Shown piece after piece: positions 44,792-53,573 of a DNA stretch of 64,000 nucleotides. Source of the stretch: Shimia sp. Alg240-R146 (GTDB lineage Bacteria > Pseudomonadota > Alphaproteobacteria > Rhodobacterales > Rhodobacteraceae). Below the pieces are notes generated by a model. That model was not told the DNA's origin and did no database searches. It was given only the letters and a program-made list of their open reading frames with translations. Every line of letters begins with the position of its first letter. The stretch's first letter is position 1. The position numbers and the translations under genes are program-made. Location of the stretch: assembly GCF_947331465.1 (NCBI RefSeq), contig NZ_CAMZOK010000002.1, positions 1,240,001 to 1,304,000 on the forward strand, in the 5' to 3' direction.

Positions 44792-45271
44792 ATGGCCACC
44801 ACCGGAGACGCAGCTGTCCACCCTATGGCACCACATTTCATTCCTTCGTGGATGCCGAATGCAGACGGATCAGATCCCTTCTTGATCGCGATGGCGGTCT
44901 TTGTTGTATTGCTGGTGCTTGGTGCCGGTGTGTTTTATCTGCGGTTGCACGCTTTGCCCGAACAAATGGCCCATGGCGTTGGCAGCACCCAAATCCAAAT
45001 TATCAGCATTCTCGCATTGTTGGCGCTGTTCACCCACAACAACACTTTTTGGATTCTTGCCCTGCTACTGGCCGCGATCAACTTGCCTGACTTCCTGACA
45101 CCACTCCAACGCATCTCGAACGCTCTAGAGCGCGCCACAGATTCGCCTCTGCCGCCATTTACAATGCAAAACACCGGCAATGGCACCGCCGACACGCCGA
45201 CCGTAGCGCCAACGGAAACACCTCCAGAGCCTCAGGACACCGCGTCGCCTGATTCAGGCAAGGAGGGCTGA
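44792..45271 (+). CDS. Small inner-membrane protein paired with HlyD adaptor (module copy 2)
   Basis: A 159-residue protein with two hydrophobic helices (about 33-51 and 72-94) and an acidic Pro/Thr-rich tail. It is a paralog of the 125-residue protein at 8728-9105: both have R/Q-x-x-x-P-x-x-M-A-x-G before IQ-I/L-x-S-I/V-L and a F-T-x-N-N-x-F-W-I motif entering the second helix. A GGAGG site precedes the ATG. Its stop lies three bases before the adaptor start. Function unknown. Confidence 0.75.
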   Translation: MATTGDAAVHPMAPHFIPSWMPNADGSDPFLIAMAVFVVLLVLGAGVFYLRLHALPEQMAHGVGSTQIQIISILALLALFTHNNTFWILALLLAAINLPDFLTPLQRISNALERATDSPLPPFTMQNTGNGTADTPTVAPTETPPEPQDTASPDSGKEG

Positions 45272-45274
45272 TTG

Positions 45275-46507
45275 ATGATTGAATTCTTTCTCTGCTCGCT
45301 CCTGACCATTCTGCCCGACTACCTCTACCGCCGCATGGCACAGGGCAAACGTTGGGGCACCGACCTGACTCTTTTCACCGTGTGGTACGAATTGCGCTGG
45401 GGCATTACTTCTTGCCTGATCCTCACCGTCAGTCTCATCACCCTGATTTTCTATTTCCACCCGTCCACAACCAGCGTCATCAGCTATTTCCGCGCCATCA
45501 CGGTCATGCCTGAGGCACTTGGGCGCGTCGAAACGGTCTACGTGCGCAATGGCGACTTCGTAAAAGCCGGCGACAAGCTTTTCAAACTCAACGCCGACAA
45601 ACCCGAAGCCGCGGCCGCAACTGCCCGCGCCAGCATTGCAGAAATCGACGCGACCATCGCCGTGTCCGGCGCTGAGTTGGAAAACGCCGAGGCCATCATC
45701 GATCAGGCCGAAGCGGCGCTAGAGCAGACCGAGGACGAGTTCGACCGCACAAACACGCTGTTTGAACGCGGCTCATCCGCAGTGTCGGAACGGGACGTTG
45801 AACGCCTGCAAAACGTCATGGACCAGCGCGAAGCCGCCGTTGAAGCCGCCGAAGCGGGCTTGAAGGCCGTGAAGAACAAGATTGAAATTCAGCTTCCGGC
45901 CCAACGTGCCAGCGCGGTTGCCCGTCTGGCTGAGGCTGACACGGCCATCGCCAAGACCACCGTCTACGCCAGTGTTGACGGGCACATGGAACAGTTTGCC
46001 CTCTTTCCGGGTGATCTCGTGAACCCGTTTGTGCGTCCAGCCGGTGTGCTCGTTCCGGCTGATTCCGGCGAAAACCGTTTTCAAGCAGCCTTCGGTCAGC
46101 TCACAGGGCCAGTTTTGTATGAAGGTATGCTTGCAGAAATCAGCTGCATGTCGCGCCCTTTCAAGATCTACCCAATGGTGGTCACGCAAATTCAGGATGT
46201 GATCCCCGCAGGTCAATTCCGCGCTCAGGAACAGCTGTTGGATCCCGCCAACAATGCCAAACCCGGCTCGATCATCGCCATCCTGGAACCTTTGTATCCT
46301 GACCAGACCGAGCTGATCCCACCCGGATCAAAATGCGTGGCCAACGCCTATACCAACAACCACGACAAGCTGGACGACCCAGCCTTGTCCTCGACGCAAA
46401 AACTAGCGTTGCATGCTGTCGATGCAGTCGGTCTTGTGCACGCGGCAATCCTGCGCCTGCAAACGCTCATGATGCCGGTTCAGACACTGGTACTCAGCGG
46501 CCACTGA
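45275..46507 (+). CDS. HlyD/MFP-type membrane adaptor (module copy 2)
   Basis: A 410-residue adaptor with the same layout as the copy at 7509-8735. The pre-membrane segment carries LTILPDYLYRR and WYELRWGITSC, then one transmembrane helix (about 44-63), lipoyl halves around a coiled-coil hairpin (about 110-215), and a beta barrel. The start is taken as the ATG at 45275, four bases after AGGAGGGCTG; an in-frame TTG just before is possible. No transporter or channel gene is adjacent, so the partner is unknown. Confidence 0.85.
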   Translation: MIEFFLCSLLTILPDYLYRRMAQGKRWGTDLTLFTVWYELRWGITSCLILTVSLITLIFYFHPSTTSVISYFRAITVMPEALGRVETVYVRNGDFVKAGDKLFKLNADKPEAAAATARASIAEIDATIAVSGAELENAEAIIDQAEAALEQTEDEFDRTNTLFERGSSAVSERDVERLQNVMDQREAAVEAAEAGLKAVKNKIEIQLPAQRASAVARLAEADTAIAKTTVYASVDGHMEQFALFPGDLVNPFVRPAGVLVPADSGENRFQAAFGQLTGPVLYEGMLAEISCMSRPFKIYPMVVTQIQDVIPAGQFRAQEQLLDPANNAKPGSIIAILEPLYPDQTELIPPGSKCVANAYTNNHDKLDDPALSSTQKLALHAVDAVGLVHAAILRLQTLMMPVQTLVLSGH

Positions 46508-46518
46508 CCTCAAAAAGT

Positions 46519-46546
46519 ACCGGCGCCACATCCGGCGCCGGTTTGT
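46519..46546. terminator. Bidirectional terminator between the HlyD adaptor and DUF1330 genes
   Basis: ACCGGCGCC pairs perfectly with GGCGCCGGT around six bases. TTTGTT follows on the plus side and CTTTTTG on the minus side. It sits exactly between two convergent stop codons. Confidence 0.85.
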
Positions 46547-46963
46547 TCATTCTCCGAAATTGCCACCCACAGGGATTGGCGCCATTCGGATCAGCCGACT
46601 GTCCGCGACCGCCGCCTGCCGATGCGGCATTGCCGCGCGATATTCTGGGTCGCTCAGCATCGCAACAAAGGCCTGCGGGTTTGGATATTCCGCGATAAAG
46701 CACAAATCCCAGCTCTCCTCGCTTGGCCCGATCACCACCATCTCCTGCGCGCCGCGCCAGACGATTTTGCCGCCCAAACGCTGAAACACAGGCGCGCTTT
46801 CCTGACCATAGGCGGCATAAGCTTCCTTGCCGCTCAAAGCACGCCCATCTTCGTACTCAGCGGTCTCGCGCAGCTTCACAAGGTTCAACATATGGATCGG
46901 CCCCTCGCGATCCATCTCCTTGAAAGCCTCAAATGTTTCACGGTCAAATCCTGTGTGCCCCAT
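46547..46963 (-). CDS. DUF1330 domain protein
   Basis: A 138-residue small protein with the ferredoxin-like DUF1330 fold: PIHMLNLVKLRETAEYEDG, YGQESAPVFQRLGGKIVWRG and the WDLCFIAEYPNPQAFVAMLSDPEYRAAMPHR block. The family is uncharacterised and may bind small molecules as a dimer. The ATG at 46963 follows GGAGGAG. Convergent with the HlyD adaptor. Confidence 0.85.
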   Translation of the reverse strand: MGHTGFDRETFEAFKEMDREGPIHMLNLVKLRETAEYEDGRALSGKEAYAAYGQESAPVFQRLGGKIVWRGAQEMVVIGPSEESWDLCFIAEYPNPQAFVAMLSDPEYRAAMPHRQAAVADSRLIRMAPIPVGGNFGE

Positions 46964-47054
46964 CGGGTGGCTCCTCCTGTTTGACTTCACGGTGCCCGCC
47001 AACGACCCACAGCGTCAAACCAAACGCCCCGTCGCGCCCCAACGGCACCACGCC

Positions 47055-47090
47055 AAAAAAAAAGGCCGCCCCCGATCGGGAGCGGCCTTT
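47055..47090 (-). terminator. Intrinsic terminator after tig
   Basis: AAAGGCCGCTCCCGA pairs with TCGGGGGCGGCCTTT (one mismatch), followed by a run of nine T on the minus strand (counting the end of the stem). It lies 27 bases after the tig stop. Confidence 0.9.
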
Positions 47091-47116
47091 CGCAATTTCT
47101 TTGCAGCGTAGGAGAC

Positions 47117-48451
47117 TTATTCATCGTCCAGGGCTTCCACTGCTTTCTGCAATGCGTCCTTGTCGACTTCTTTCTCGGTGACTTCTGCCAACTCAAGAAC
47201 GTAGTCCACAACCTTGTCTTCAAAGATCGGTGCGCGCATCTGCTGCTGCATCTGAGCATTCTGCTGCACAAATTCAAAGAACTGACGTTCCTGACCCGGG
47301 TACTGACGTGCCTGGTTCATGATCGCTTGTGTCATTTCCGCGTCGGTCACTTCGACTTCGGCTTTCTGACCCAGTTCTGCCAGCAGCAGACCCAAACGCA
47401 CGCGGCGCTCGGCCAGTGCGTTGTGCTCATCGGTTGGTTCGATTTCCGGGTGGTCGTGGCCTTCCACGTCCGGGTTTTCTTCGTGCCACAGCTGATGTGC
47501 AATCTGGCCGGCTTCGGCTTCAACCAGCGACGGTGGCAGATCAAACGATACCAGCTTGTCCAGCGCATCAAGCAGACCGCGTTTGGTCACGGCGCGCGCG
47601 GCACCGGCGTATTCTGCTTCCAGACGCTCGGAAACCTGCTCCTTCAGACCTGCAAGGTCATCCGCACCAAATTTGGTCGCCAGCTCGTCGTTGATTTCCG
47701 CGGCAACCGGCTGCTTCACCTCTTTGATGGTGCAAGAGAACACAGCCTCTTTACCAGCCAGGTTTTCGGCGCCGTAGTCGTCAGGGAAGTTGACGGTCAC
47801 GTCTTTTTCTTCTTCGGCCTTCACGCCCACCAGCTGTTCTTCAAAGCCGGGGATGAACTGGTTGGAACCCAGAACCAGCGGGAAGTCGTCGCCTGCGCCG
47901 CCGTCAAATGCTTCTCCATCGATGCGGCCCACAAAGTCCATGACAACCTGATCGCCGTCTTTCGCTTTGCTGCCTTTTTTGCGGGATTTGAAATCCTGCG
48001 CGGTCTCGGCCAGATTGGCCAGCGCTTCGTCAACGGCCGCGTCTTCCGCTTTAACAACCAGTTTCTCCAGCTTGATGCCTTTCAGCTCAACTTCTGGAAT
48101 TTCTGGCAGAGCTTCATAGGACATTTCGACTTCTACGTCGGTGCCCGGCTTCCACTCTTCGCCGTTTTTCATTTCGACTTTTGGCTGCATCGCAGGGCGA
48201 TCGCCGCTGTCTTCAAAGTGCTGGTTCATCGCACCGTCAACAGCATCCTGCATCGCTTCACCAAGCAGACGCTCACCGTATTGCTTACGCAAAAGCGGCA
48301 TAGGCACTTTGCCTTTGCGGAAACCTTTCATTTCGATTTCCGGCTGCGCTTCAACCAGCTTTTCGTTTACTTTGTCTTCCAGCTCCGCTGCAGTCACAAC
48401 GATGTTGTAGCCGCGCTTCAGACCTTCGTTCAGCGTCTCGGTGACCTGCAT
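47117..48451 (-). CDS. tig: Trigger factor
   Basis: A 444-residue ribosome-bound chaperone. The N-terminal ribosome-binding domain has [17 protein letters not shown] (about 43-59), the middle FKBP-type isomerase domain covers about 150-245 ([14 protein letters not shown]), and the C-terminal helical chaperone domain follows. A leader hairpin and a candidate promoter lie upstream. It is monocistronic. Confidence 0.97.
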   Translation of the reverse strand: MQVTETLNEGLKRGYNIVVTAAELEDKVNEKLVEAQPEIEMKGFRKGKVPMPLLRKQYGERLLGEAMQDAVDGAMNQHFEDSGDRPAMQPKVEMKNGEEWKPGTDVEVEMSYEALPEIPEVELKGIKLEKLVVKAEDAAVDEALANLAETAQDFKSRKKGSKAKDGDQVVMDFVGRIDGEAFDGGAGDDFPLVLGSNQFIPGFEEQLVGVKAEEEKDVTVNFPDDYGAENLAGKEAVFSCTIKEVKQPVAAEINDELATKFGADDLAGLKEQVSERLEAEYAGAARAVTKRGLLDALDKLVSFDLPPSLVEAEAGQIAHQLWHEENPDVEGHDHPEIEPTDEHNALAERRVRLGLLLAELGQKAEVEVTDAEMTQAIMNQARQYPGQERQFFEFVQQNAQMQQQMRAPIFEDKVVDYVLELAEVTEKEVDKDALQKAVEALDDE

Positions 48452-48472
48452 CAGGATACCCCATAAGTAGCG

Positions 48473-48497
48473 GTGCGCGGGACTCGCCCCCGCGCAC
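48473..48497 (-). promoter_or_regulatory. GC-rich hairpin in the tig leader
   Basis: GTGCGCGGG and CCCGCGCAC pair perfectly around a 7-base loop, ending 21 bases before the tig start codon. A short T run lies on the 5' side, not the 3' side, so it is not a terminator for tig. It may affect translation initiation. Confidence 0.4.
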
Positions 48498-48516
48498 GGT
48501 CAAAAAAATCTGGCCT

Positions 48517-48545
48517 CTTCTAGTTGCCCACGCCATCCGGCGCAA
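48517..48545 (-). promoter_or_regulatory. Candidate tig promoter
   Basis: On the minus strand TTGCGC and TAGAAG are 17 bases apart, about 65 bases before the tig ATG. Sequence match only. Confidence 0.4.
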
Positions 48546-48718
48546 GGGCAAAGGCAGCAAAAAGCAGCCCACTTGGCGGGTAATGCACACCGCCGACCCA
48601 TCTGGGTTTCCCAGGGCCGCAAAATTGCTGATCAAAGCCACCAGCCCCCCAACAGTTTTGCGTGCGTTAGTTCGAAGCACTCCGTGGAAATACCTTTCGT
48701 ATACGCACAAAATCACAT

Positions 48719-48734
48719 ATTCCTATTTGTAAAT
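48719..48734 (+). promoter_or_regulatory. Possible SqrR/SoxR-type operator upstream of the MBL pair
   Basis: ATTC-N8-AAAT, one base from the ATTC-N8-GAAT palindrome, 22 bases before the start at 48757. The rest of this 305-base divergent gap holds only the tig leader and promoter. Confidence 0.4.
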
Positions 48735-48756
48735 ACGTATCCATGGGAGGTGGACT

Positions 48757-49674
48757 ATGGCTGGTTCAACACGTCGGCACTTTTTGAAACAAGCGGCGAG
48801 CGTCTCGATTATAGGAGCGGTCCCGACTTTGTCGCTTTCAAAGACGTCTATCGGCAAAGGCAGCCTAATCACCGTCAGCGACGGACGCCTGATGTTGCCC
48901 ACCAACATGGTGATCGGTGGCGTCCCTGCCACCGAAGCCACAGACATCCTCAAACTGCACGGCATCACCGGCAACGCGGTCACGCCCAACTGCAACACTT
49001 CGATTTACCGCGATGGCGAAAACACTGTTCTGTTTGACGTCGGCGCCGGACCGGATTTCATGCCAACGGCAGGACAGCTGACCGACAACTTGGCGGCTGC
49101 GGGCATTTCTCCCGAAGACGTAACCCACGTACTGCTTACGCATGCCCACCCTGATCACATCTGGGGGCTGCTGGACGACTTTGACGAACCGCTGTTTGCC
49201 AACGCCGCCCATTTCATCGGCCGCAAAGAATGGGACTATTGGTGGAACCCCGAAACAGTCAACACCATCGGCGATGCGCGCGTGACTTTCGCGGCTGGCG
49301 CCCGCCGCCGCCTTCAGATGATGGAAGACCAGTTTGAGCGGTTTAACGACGGTGACGAAGTTGTCAGCGGCATAGCCGCCCTCGCCACCCACGGACACAC
49401 ACCGGGCCACATGAGCTTTGAAATCCGCTCAGGCTCAGAAGCCGCGCTGATTATCGGCGATGCGATCGTGAACCATCATCTGGCATTCCACCATCCGGAA
49501 TGGCCCACCAGCTCTGATCAAGACGCGGACATGGGCATCCAAACCCGCCTCGCCTTGTTTGATCGCATCTTGGCCGATGATCTATCGGTTGTCGGCTTCC
49601 ACTTCCCGGGATCGGGCATGGGCCGCGTCGACAAATCCGCAAACATCTACCGCTTTATCGGAGACGCCACATGA
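48757..49674 (+). CDS. Tat-exported metallo-beta-lactamase-fold hydrolase (SoxG-like)
   Basis: A 305-residue protein with a twin-arginine signal (TRRHFLKQA) and an MBL domain. The metal motif is intact, THAHPDH (H129, H131, D133, H134), with further ligands in HGHTPGH and in GDAIVNHH. Size and place next to soxH suggest the SoxG protein of Paracoccus, but that link is inferred. Probably a periplasmic zinc hydrolase acting on sulfur compounds. A GGGAGGTGG site precedes the ATG. It overlaps the next gene by four bases. Confidence 0.82.
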   Translation: MAGSTRRHFLKQAASVSIIGAVPTLSLSKTSIGKGSLITVSDGRLMLPTNMVIGGVPATEATDILKLHGITGNAVTPNCNTSIYRDGENTVLFDVGAGPDFMPTAGQLTDNLAAAGISPEDVTHVLLTHAHPDHIWGLLDDFDEPLFANAAHFIGRKEWDYWWNPETVNTIGDARVTFAAGARRRLQMMEDQFERFNDGDEVVSGIAALATHGHTPGHMSFEIRSGSEAALIIGDAIVNHHLAFHHPEWPTSSDQDADMGIQTRLALFDRILADDLSVVGFHFPGSGMGRVDKSANIYRFIGDAT

Positions 49675-50630
49675 CCCGCACTCTTGGTCTTGTCACTATC
49701 GCGCTGACAGCGCTGCTGCCGTTAACGGCCACCGCCAGCGAAGATATTGCCGACAAATATCCCGGCTCACCGCTCTACTCAAAGCCCGTGGAAGTCATCC
49801 CGCACGTCTGGTCCGCCATCGGTGCCACCGCCCCGCCGACCTACGAAAATACCGGCCACAACAACAACCTCAGCTTCATCGTCACCGGCGACGGCGTCGT
49901 GGTGGTCAACGGCGGCGCGGCTTATGTGCTGGCACAAGCGCTGCATCAGGAAATTCAGGCCGTGACAAAGCAACCGGTCAAGCTGGTGATCAACGAAAAC
50001 GGCCAAGGCCACGCGATCCTTGGCAACGCCTATTGGGCGGAACAAGGCGTGCCCATCCTCGCGCACGAAGACGCGGCGCATGAGATTGCGGAGTACGGCC
50101 CGCAAATCCTTGAGGGCATGAAACGCTACAACCGCGACAAGGCCGACGGCACAACCATCGTGCTGCCGACCGAGACCTTCACCGACAGAAAAATCCTTGA
50201 AATGGGTGGTTTCCGCATCGAAGTGCTGCACCTCGGCCCTGCGCACAGCCCCGGCGACATTTCTGTCTGGCTGCCCGACCAAAGCCTGGTGATCGCTGGC
50301 GACATGGCGTTTCACGAACGCATGTTGCCAATCTTTGACGACACAATGACCGCCGACTGGATCGAGACTTGGGACACCGCATTTGAACCTTTGAACGCGA
50401 CCTACGTTATCCCCGGTCACGGGCACCCCACCAACATGGCGCAGGTGCGACGGTACACGCGCGACTATCTGGTCTACTTGCGTGGCAAAGTCGGCGAACA
50501 TCTGGACGCTGGCGGCGATCTTGCAGACGCCTATTACGTGGACCAGTCACCTTATGCCCTGCTCGACACCTTCGAAGAACTCGCGACCAAAAACGCGGGC
50601 CGAGTTTATGAGCAGATGGAATTCGAATAA
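49671..50630 (+). CDS. soxH: SoxH-like metallo-beta-lactamase-fold protein with altered metal site
   Basis: A 319-residue exported protein (Sec signal, cleavage after ATA near residue 22) with the MBL fold, close to the 317 residues of Paracoccus SoxH. The first metal motif H-x-H-x-D-H is replaced by NENGQGH (108-114). Downstream ligands remain: GPAHSPGD, AGDMAFHE and PGHGHP. So one metal site should be lost or changed. It is translationally coupled to the Tat-exported MBL gene and followed by a YeeE/YedE transporter gene 24 bases later. The name soxH rests on size, fold and neighbours. Confidence 0.72.
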   Translation: MTRTLGLVTIALTALLPLTATASEDIADKYPGSPLYSKPVEVIPHVWSAIGATAPPTYENTGHNNNLSFIVTGDGVVVVNGGAAYVLAQALHQEIQAVTKQPVKLVINENGQGHAILGNAYWAEQGVPILAHEDAAHEIAEYGPQILEGMKRYNRDKADGTTIVLPTETFTDRKILEMGGFRIEVLHLGPAHSPGDISVWLPDQSLVIAGDMAFHERMLPIFDDTMTADWIETWDTAFEPLNATYVIPGHGHPTNMAQVRRYTRDYLVYLRGKVGEHLDAGGDLADAYYVDQSPYALLDTFEELATKNAGRVYEQMEFE

Positions 50631-50654
50631 AGCCGGCGCAAAAGAGGACGGCCC

Positions 50655-51695
50655 ATGGAAATTTTGATTGACCGCTTTGGCGAAGGCACTTTGATGCTGG
50701 CCATTGGCGCTGTTGTCGGGCTGCTGTTTGGCGCAGCCGCGTATCATTCGCGGTTCTGCTTGCGCGCCGCCACCGCAGAAGTCGCCCAAGGCCGCTTTGC
50801 TGACCGCATGGCGATCTGGCTGATCACCTTTTCCTCCGCGCTCGTTCTGGTGCAAGCGGCAATATTGTTGGACCTGCTTGATGTATCCGAGGCCCGCCAA
50901 CTTGCAGCCACCGGCAGCCTGTCCGGTGCCATCATTGGCGGTTTGCTGTTTGGGGCGGGCATGGTCCTGGCCCGTGGCTGCGCCAGCCGCCTACTGATCC
51001 TGTCCGCCTCCGGCAACCTGCGCGCGCTGACTACCGGCCTTGTCCTGACCCTAACGGCCCAAGCCGCCCTGCGTGGCGGCCTTTCCCCCTTGCGCGAAAC
51101 GCTGTTCTCGCTCTGGACAGTGCCAGGCGGCCCGACACGTCACCTGCTCGATATATTTGGTGTGAACCGTGTTACGATCGTGGCGGTCGCGGCGTTGGTT
51201 CTCGGCGCCGCTTTCCTGCACGGGTGGCGCCATCACATCAAACTCTCCGAACTTGCCGCCGCCGCCCTCGTCGGCCTCGCCATAAGCCTTGGCTGGTTAC
51301 TGACCTATTCGCTTGCGTCGGCGTCGTTTGAGGTTGTGGCCATTCAATCTGTGACCTTCACGGGGCCCTCCACCGACACTCTCATGGCCTTCATCAACCA
51401 ACCGTTTGTCGAGCCTGACTTCGGAATCGGCCTTGTGCCCGGCGTGTTTGTCGGCGCGTTTCTCGCCGCGCTCGTTCAAGGAGAGTTGCGAATACAGCGG
51501 TTCGAAAAAGACGTCCCAATGGAACGCTATATCCTTGGCGGCATCCTGATGGGGTTTGGCAGCATGCTGGCTGGCGGCTGTGCCGTCGGCGCTGGCGTCA
51601 CAGGCGGCGCCATTCTGGCCCTCACGGCGTGGGTCGCGATCTTCTGCATGTGGCTCGGCGCGCTCGGAACCCAATGGATGCTGCGCACTCCGTAA
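50655..51695 (+). CDS. YeeE/YedE family sulfur-compound transporter (left of sox)
   Basis: A 346-residue integral membrane protein with about nine helices and the three conserved cysteine sites of the YeeE/YedE (DUF395, thiosulfate transporter) family: HSRFCLRAA, LARGCASRL and AGGCAVGAG. Relatives take up thiosulfate through a chain of cysteine relays. It is the third gene of the soxGH-like operon and a distant paralog of the protein at 62916-63971. Confidence 0.88.
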   Translation: MEILIDRFGEGTLMLAIGAVVGLLFGAAAYHSRFCLRAATAEVAQGRFADRMAIWLITFSSALVLVQAAILLDLLDVSEARQLAATGSLSGAIIGGLLFGAGMVLARGCASRLLILSASGNLRALTTGLVLTLTAQAALRGGLSPLRETLFSLWTVPGGPTRHLLDIFGVNRVTIVAVAALVLGAAFLHGWRHHIKLSELAAAALVGLAISLGWLLTYSLASASFEVVAIQSVTFTGPSTDTLMAFINQPFVEPDFGIGLVPGVFVGAFLAALVQGELRIQRFEKDVPMERYILGGILMGFGSMLAGGCAVGAGVTGGAILALTAWVAIFCMWLGALGTQWMLRTP

Positions 51696-51723
51696 ACGGT
51701 CCCGCCAATTGGTCTCCGCCAAC

Positions 51724-51752
51724 AAAAAAGGCCCGGCAGAAAAACCGGGCCC
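51724..51752 (-). terminator. Intrinsic terminator after the DUF302 gene
   Basis: GGCCCGG and CCGGGCC pair around an A-rich loop, and on the minus strand a run of six T follows. It ends the long minus-strand sox operon, facing the convergent YeeE/YedE gene. Confidence 0.85.
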
Positions 51753-51773
51753 AATCAGCGATATCAAACCGAT

Positions 51774-52205
51774 TTAGCTGCCGTTGGCCTCAGCTACGAT
51801 CTCCGACAACAGATCCTCGACTTTCTGCATCACCCCGTCGGGATAATCACGGTGACCGATCTTAACCCCATCGCTGTCCTCGGTCACAAAGATCCCATAG
51901 GGACAATGCGCGATATTCATCGGATCCGCTTCCATTACTTCACGCGACACCACGGCCGAGCAAAACAAAAAGATATCCGCCGCGACAAAGATTTCCTTGT
52001 CGCTTCCGACGTCGGCGCCAGTCCGGTTAAGCATCTCGCCAACGTGGCTGACATAGTCAATCACAAGACCCCGGCCAACAATTGCGCTTTCAACAGCAAA
52101 CGTTGCATCGTCAAAGCTGCCATCAAAAGCCACCGTGATCGCTTCATCCGCGGCAAGCGCAGACGCACAAACAAATGGCACCGCATAGATCAAAGATTTC
52201 ATCAT
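51774..52205 (-). CDS. Periplasmic DUF302 protein at the end of the sox operon
   Basis: A 143-residue protein with a short signal peptide (cleavage after ALA near 19) and a DUF302 domain (GRGLVIDYVSHVGEML, EADPMNIAHCPYGIFV). Two cysteines, in FLFCSAV and AHCPYG. DUF302 proteins are small alpha/beta proteins often found near sulfur-oxidation genes; the role is unknown. The ATG at 52205 begins the signal peptide. It lies 82 bases after soxF. Confidence 0.83.
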   Translation of the reverse strand: MMKSLIYAVPFVCASALAADEAITVAFDGSFDDATFAVESAIVGRGLVIDYVSHVGEMLNRTGADVGSDKEIFVAADIFLFCSAVVSREVMEADPMNIAHCPYGIFVTEDSDGVKIGHRDYPDGVMQKVEDLLSEIVAEANGS

Positions 52206-52287
52206 CTTTAGTTTCCTTTTCTCGTTGTCCAATGTTCGCGCGCTTTGTGCCCTGCCCGATACAAAACCGGACAGGGCGAAACCTAAC

Positions 52288-53544
52288 TTAGCCAAGCATG
52301 TCCGCGGTGATGCCGCTATACCAGCCTTCGCTTTCCATATAGGTGGTCTTGCGCACATCGGCAGTCTCGCCGGTCTGGGATATAAACCCATCCACTTTGG
52401 CGATTTTGTCGGCGGTCGCCTCGTATGTTGCCCCGACTTTCACACCATCATCCGGCGCAATCAGCGACCAGCAGGTGTTGGAGAACTTGGCCGGGAACAC
52501 TTTGGATCCGGTCAATGCACCGCGCACCGCATTGGCACAAACCTTTGCTTGGCTGTTGGCCGAGAAACCGGATTTGGGCATGTCACCCTGCGCGCTCGCA
52601 TCACCAAGCACATAGACGTCGCCGTCCGCCTTGGTCGACATATCCGCCGCATTCACCGGAGCCCAGTTGCCATCGGTCACACCCGCCAGCTCCGCGATAC
52701 GGCCTGCTTTCATGGCCGGGATCACGTTACAGACGTCTACCTTTGTTTCCTCGCCATCAATGGTCACGGTCATCGCGTTCGGATCAACCGACACGTTGCC
52801 GCCGCCAAAGTCGTCACCAATCCAGTCGACCATACCCTCATAGTGGTTGGCCCAACCTTCCTGGAACAGCGCCATTTTGGAAAACTTCGGCTTCGGATCC
52901 GCCACGATGATTTTCGCGGTTGGATTGTTCTGCTTCAGGAAGTGCGCAACCATCGACACCCGTTCATATGGCCCCGGAGGGCAACGGAACGGGTTGGGCG
53001 GTGCCACCATGGCAAACACGCCGCCTTCAGGCATCGCCATCAGCTGTGCTTTAAGCAACTCGGACTGCGACCCCGCCTTATAGGCATGTGGCATCGCGTT
53101 CTGTGCCGACAGATCCCAGCCTTCCACCGCGCCTTCGACAAAGTCGATACCGGGGCTCAGGATCAGCTTGTCGTAAGGCAACGTCGCGCCACCAGCCAGC
53201 GACACCGTCTTGGCGTCGCGGTCCACGCCAACTGCCCAATCATGCACGACATTCACGCCACCAGCGGCAAGCCCGCCGTATGTGTGGCCGATGTCTTCGA
53301 TGTTTTTAAAGCCACCCAGATAGAGGTTGGAAAAGAAGCAGGTGTAATATTTGCGCGTCGGCTCGATCAGAGTGACGTCAATCGCGCCTTTGCTGTCTTT
53401 GGCAATATAGCGCGCCGCTGTTGCACCGCCGGCACCACCGCCGACAACCACAACCCGCGGTTTGCCCATCGCGCGAACCATCGGCGCCGACAGGGACGCA
53501 GCCGCAGCGGCAGCCCCCAGAAAAGTCCGTCTGTTCAAAGTCAT
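52288..53544 (-). CDS. soxF: SoxF, flavocytochrome c sulfide dehydrogenase flavoprotein
   Basis: A 418-residue periplasmic flavoprotein of the FccB type. A Tat signal (NRRTFLGAAAA) is followed by the FAD-binding GGGAGGATAARY. Redox-active cysteines are probably in YTCFFSN and in SNTCWSL near the C-terminus. With SoxE it forms a sulfide dehydrogenase and may reactivate the Sox system. The start at 53544 has GGGAGG upstream. Confidence 0.95.
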   Translation of the reverse strand: MTLNRRTFLGAAAAAASLSAPMVRAMGKPRVVVVGGGAGGATAARYIAKDSKGAIDVTLIEPTRKYYTCFFSNLYLGGFKNIEDIGHTYGGLAAGGVNVVHDWAVGVDRDAKTVSLAGGATLPYDKLILSPGIDFVEGAVEGWDLSAQNAMPHAYKAGSQSELLKAQLMAMPEGGVFAMVAPPNPFRCPPGPYERVSMVAHFLKQNNPTAKIIVADPKPKFSKMALFQEGWANHYEGMVDWIGDDFGGGNVSVDPNAMTVTIDGEETKVDVCNVIPAMKAGRIAELAGVTDGNWAPVNAADMSTKADGDVYVLGDASAQGDMPKSGFSANSQAKVCANAVRGALTGSKVFPAKFSNTCWSLIAPDDGVKVGATYEATADKIAKVDGFISQTGETADVRKTTYMESEGWYSGITADMLG

Positions 53545-53573
53545 TTTGTTTCCTCCCGTTTTGGTCCTAATGT

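Noticed and set aside
47327-48466. 379-residue plus-strand frame opposite trigger factor
   Set aside because: Phe/His/Gln-rich composition typical of the antisense of an acidic helical protein; trigger factor on the minus strand is unambiguous.
48473-48556. Possible tRNA end in the tig leader (GGGCGAGTCCCGCGC resembles a T-arm)
   Set aside because: No matching acceptor 5' strand, anticodon arm or D-arm is found in the 85 bases before it; the segment is explained as a simple hairpin.
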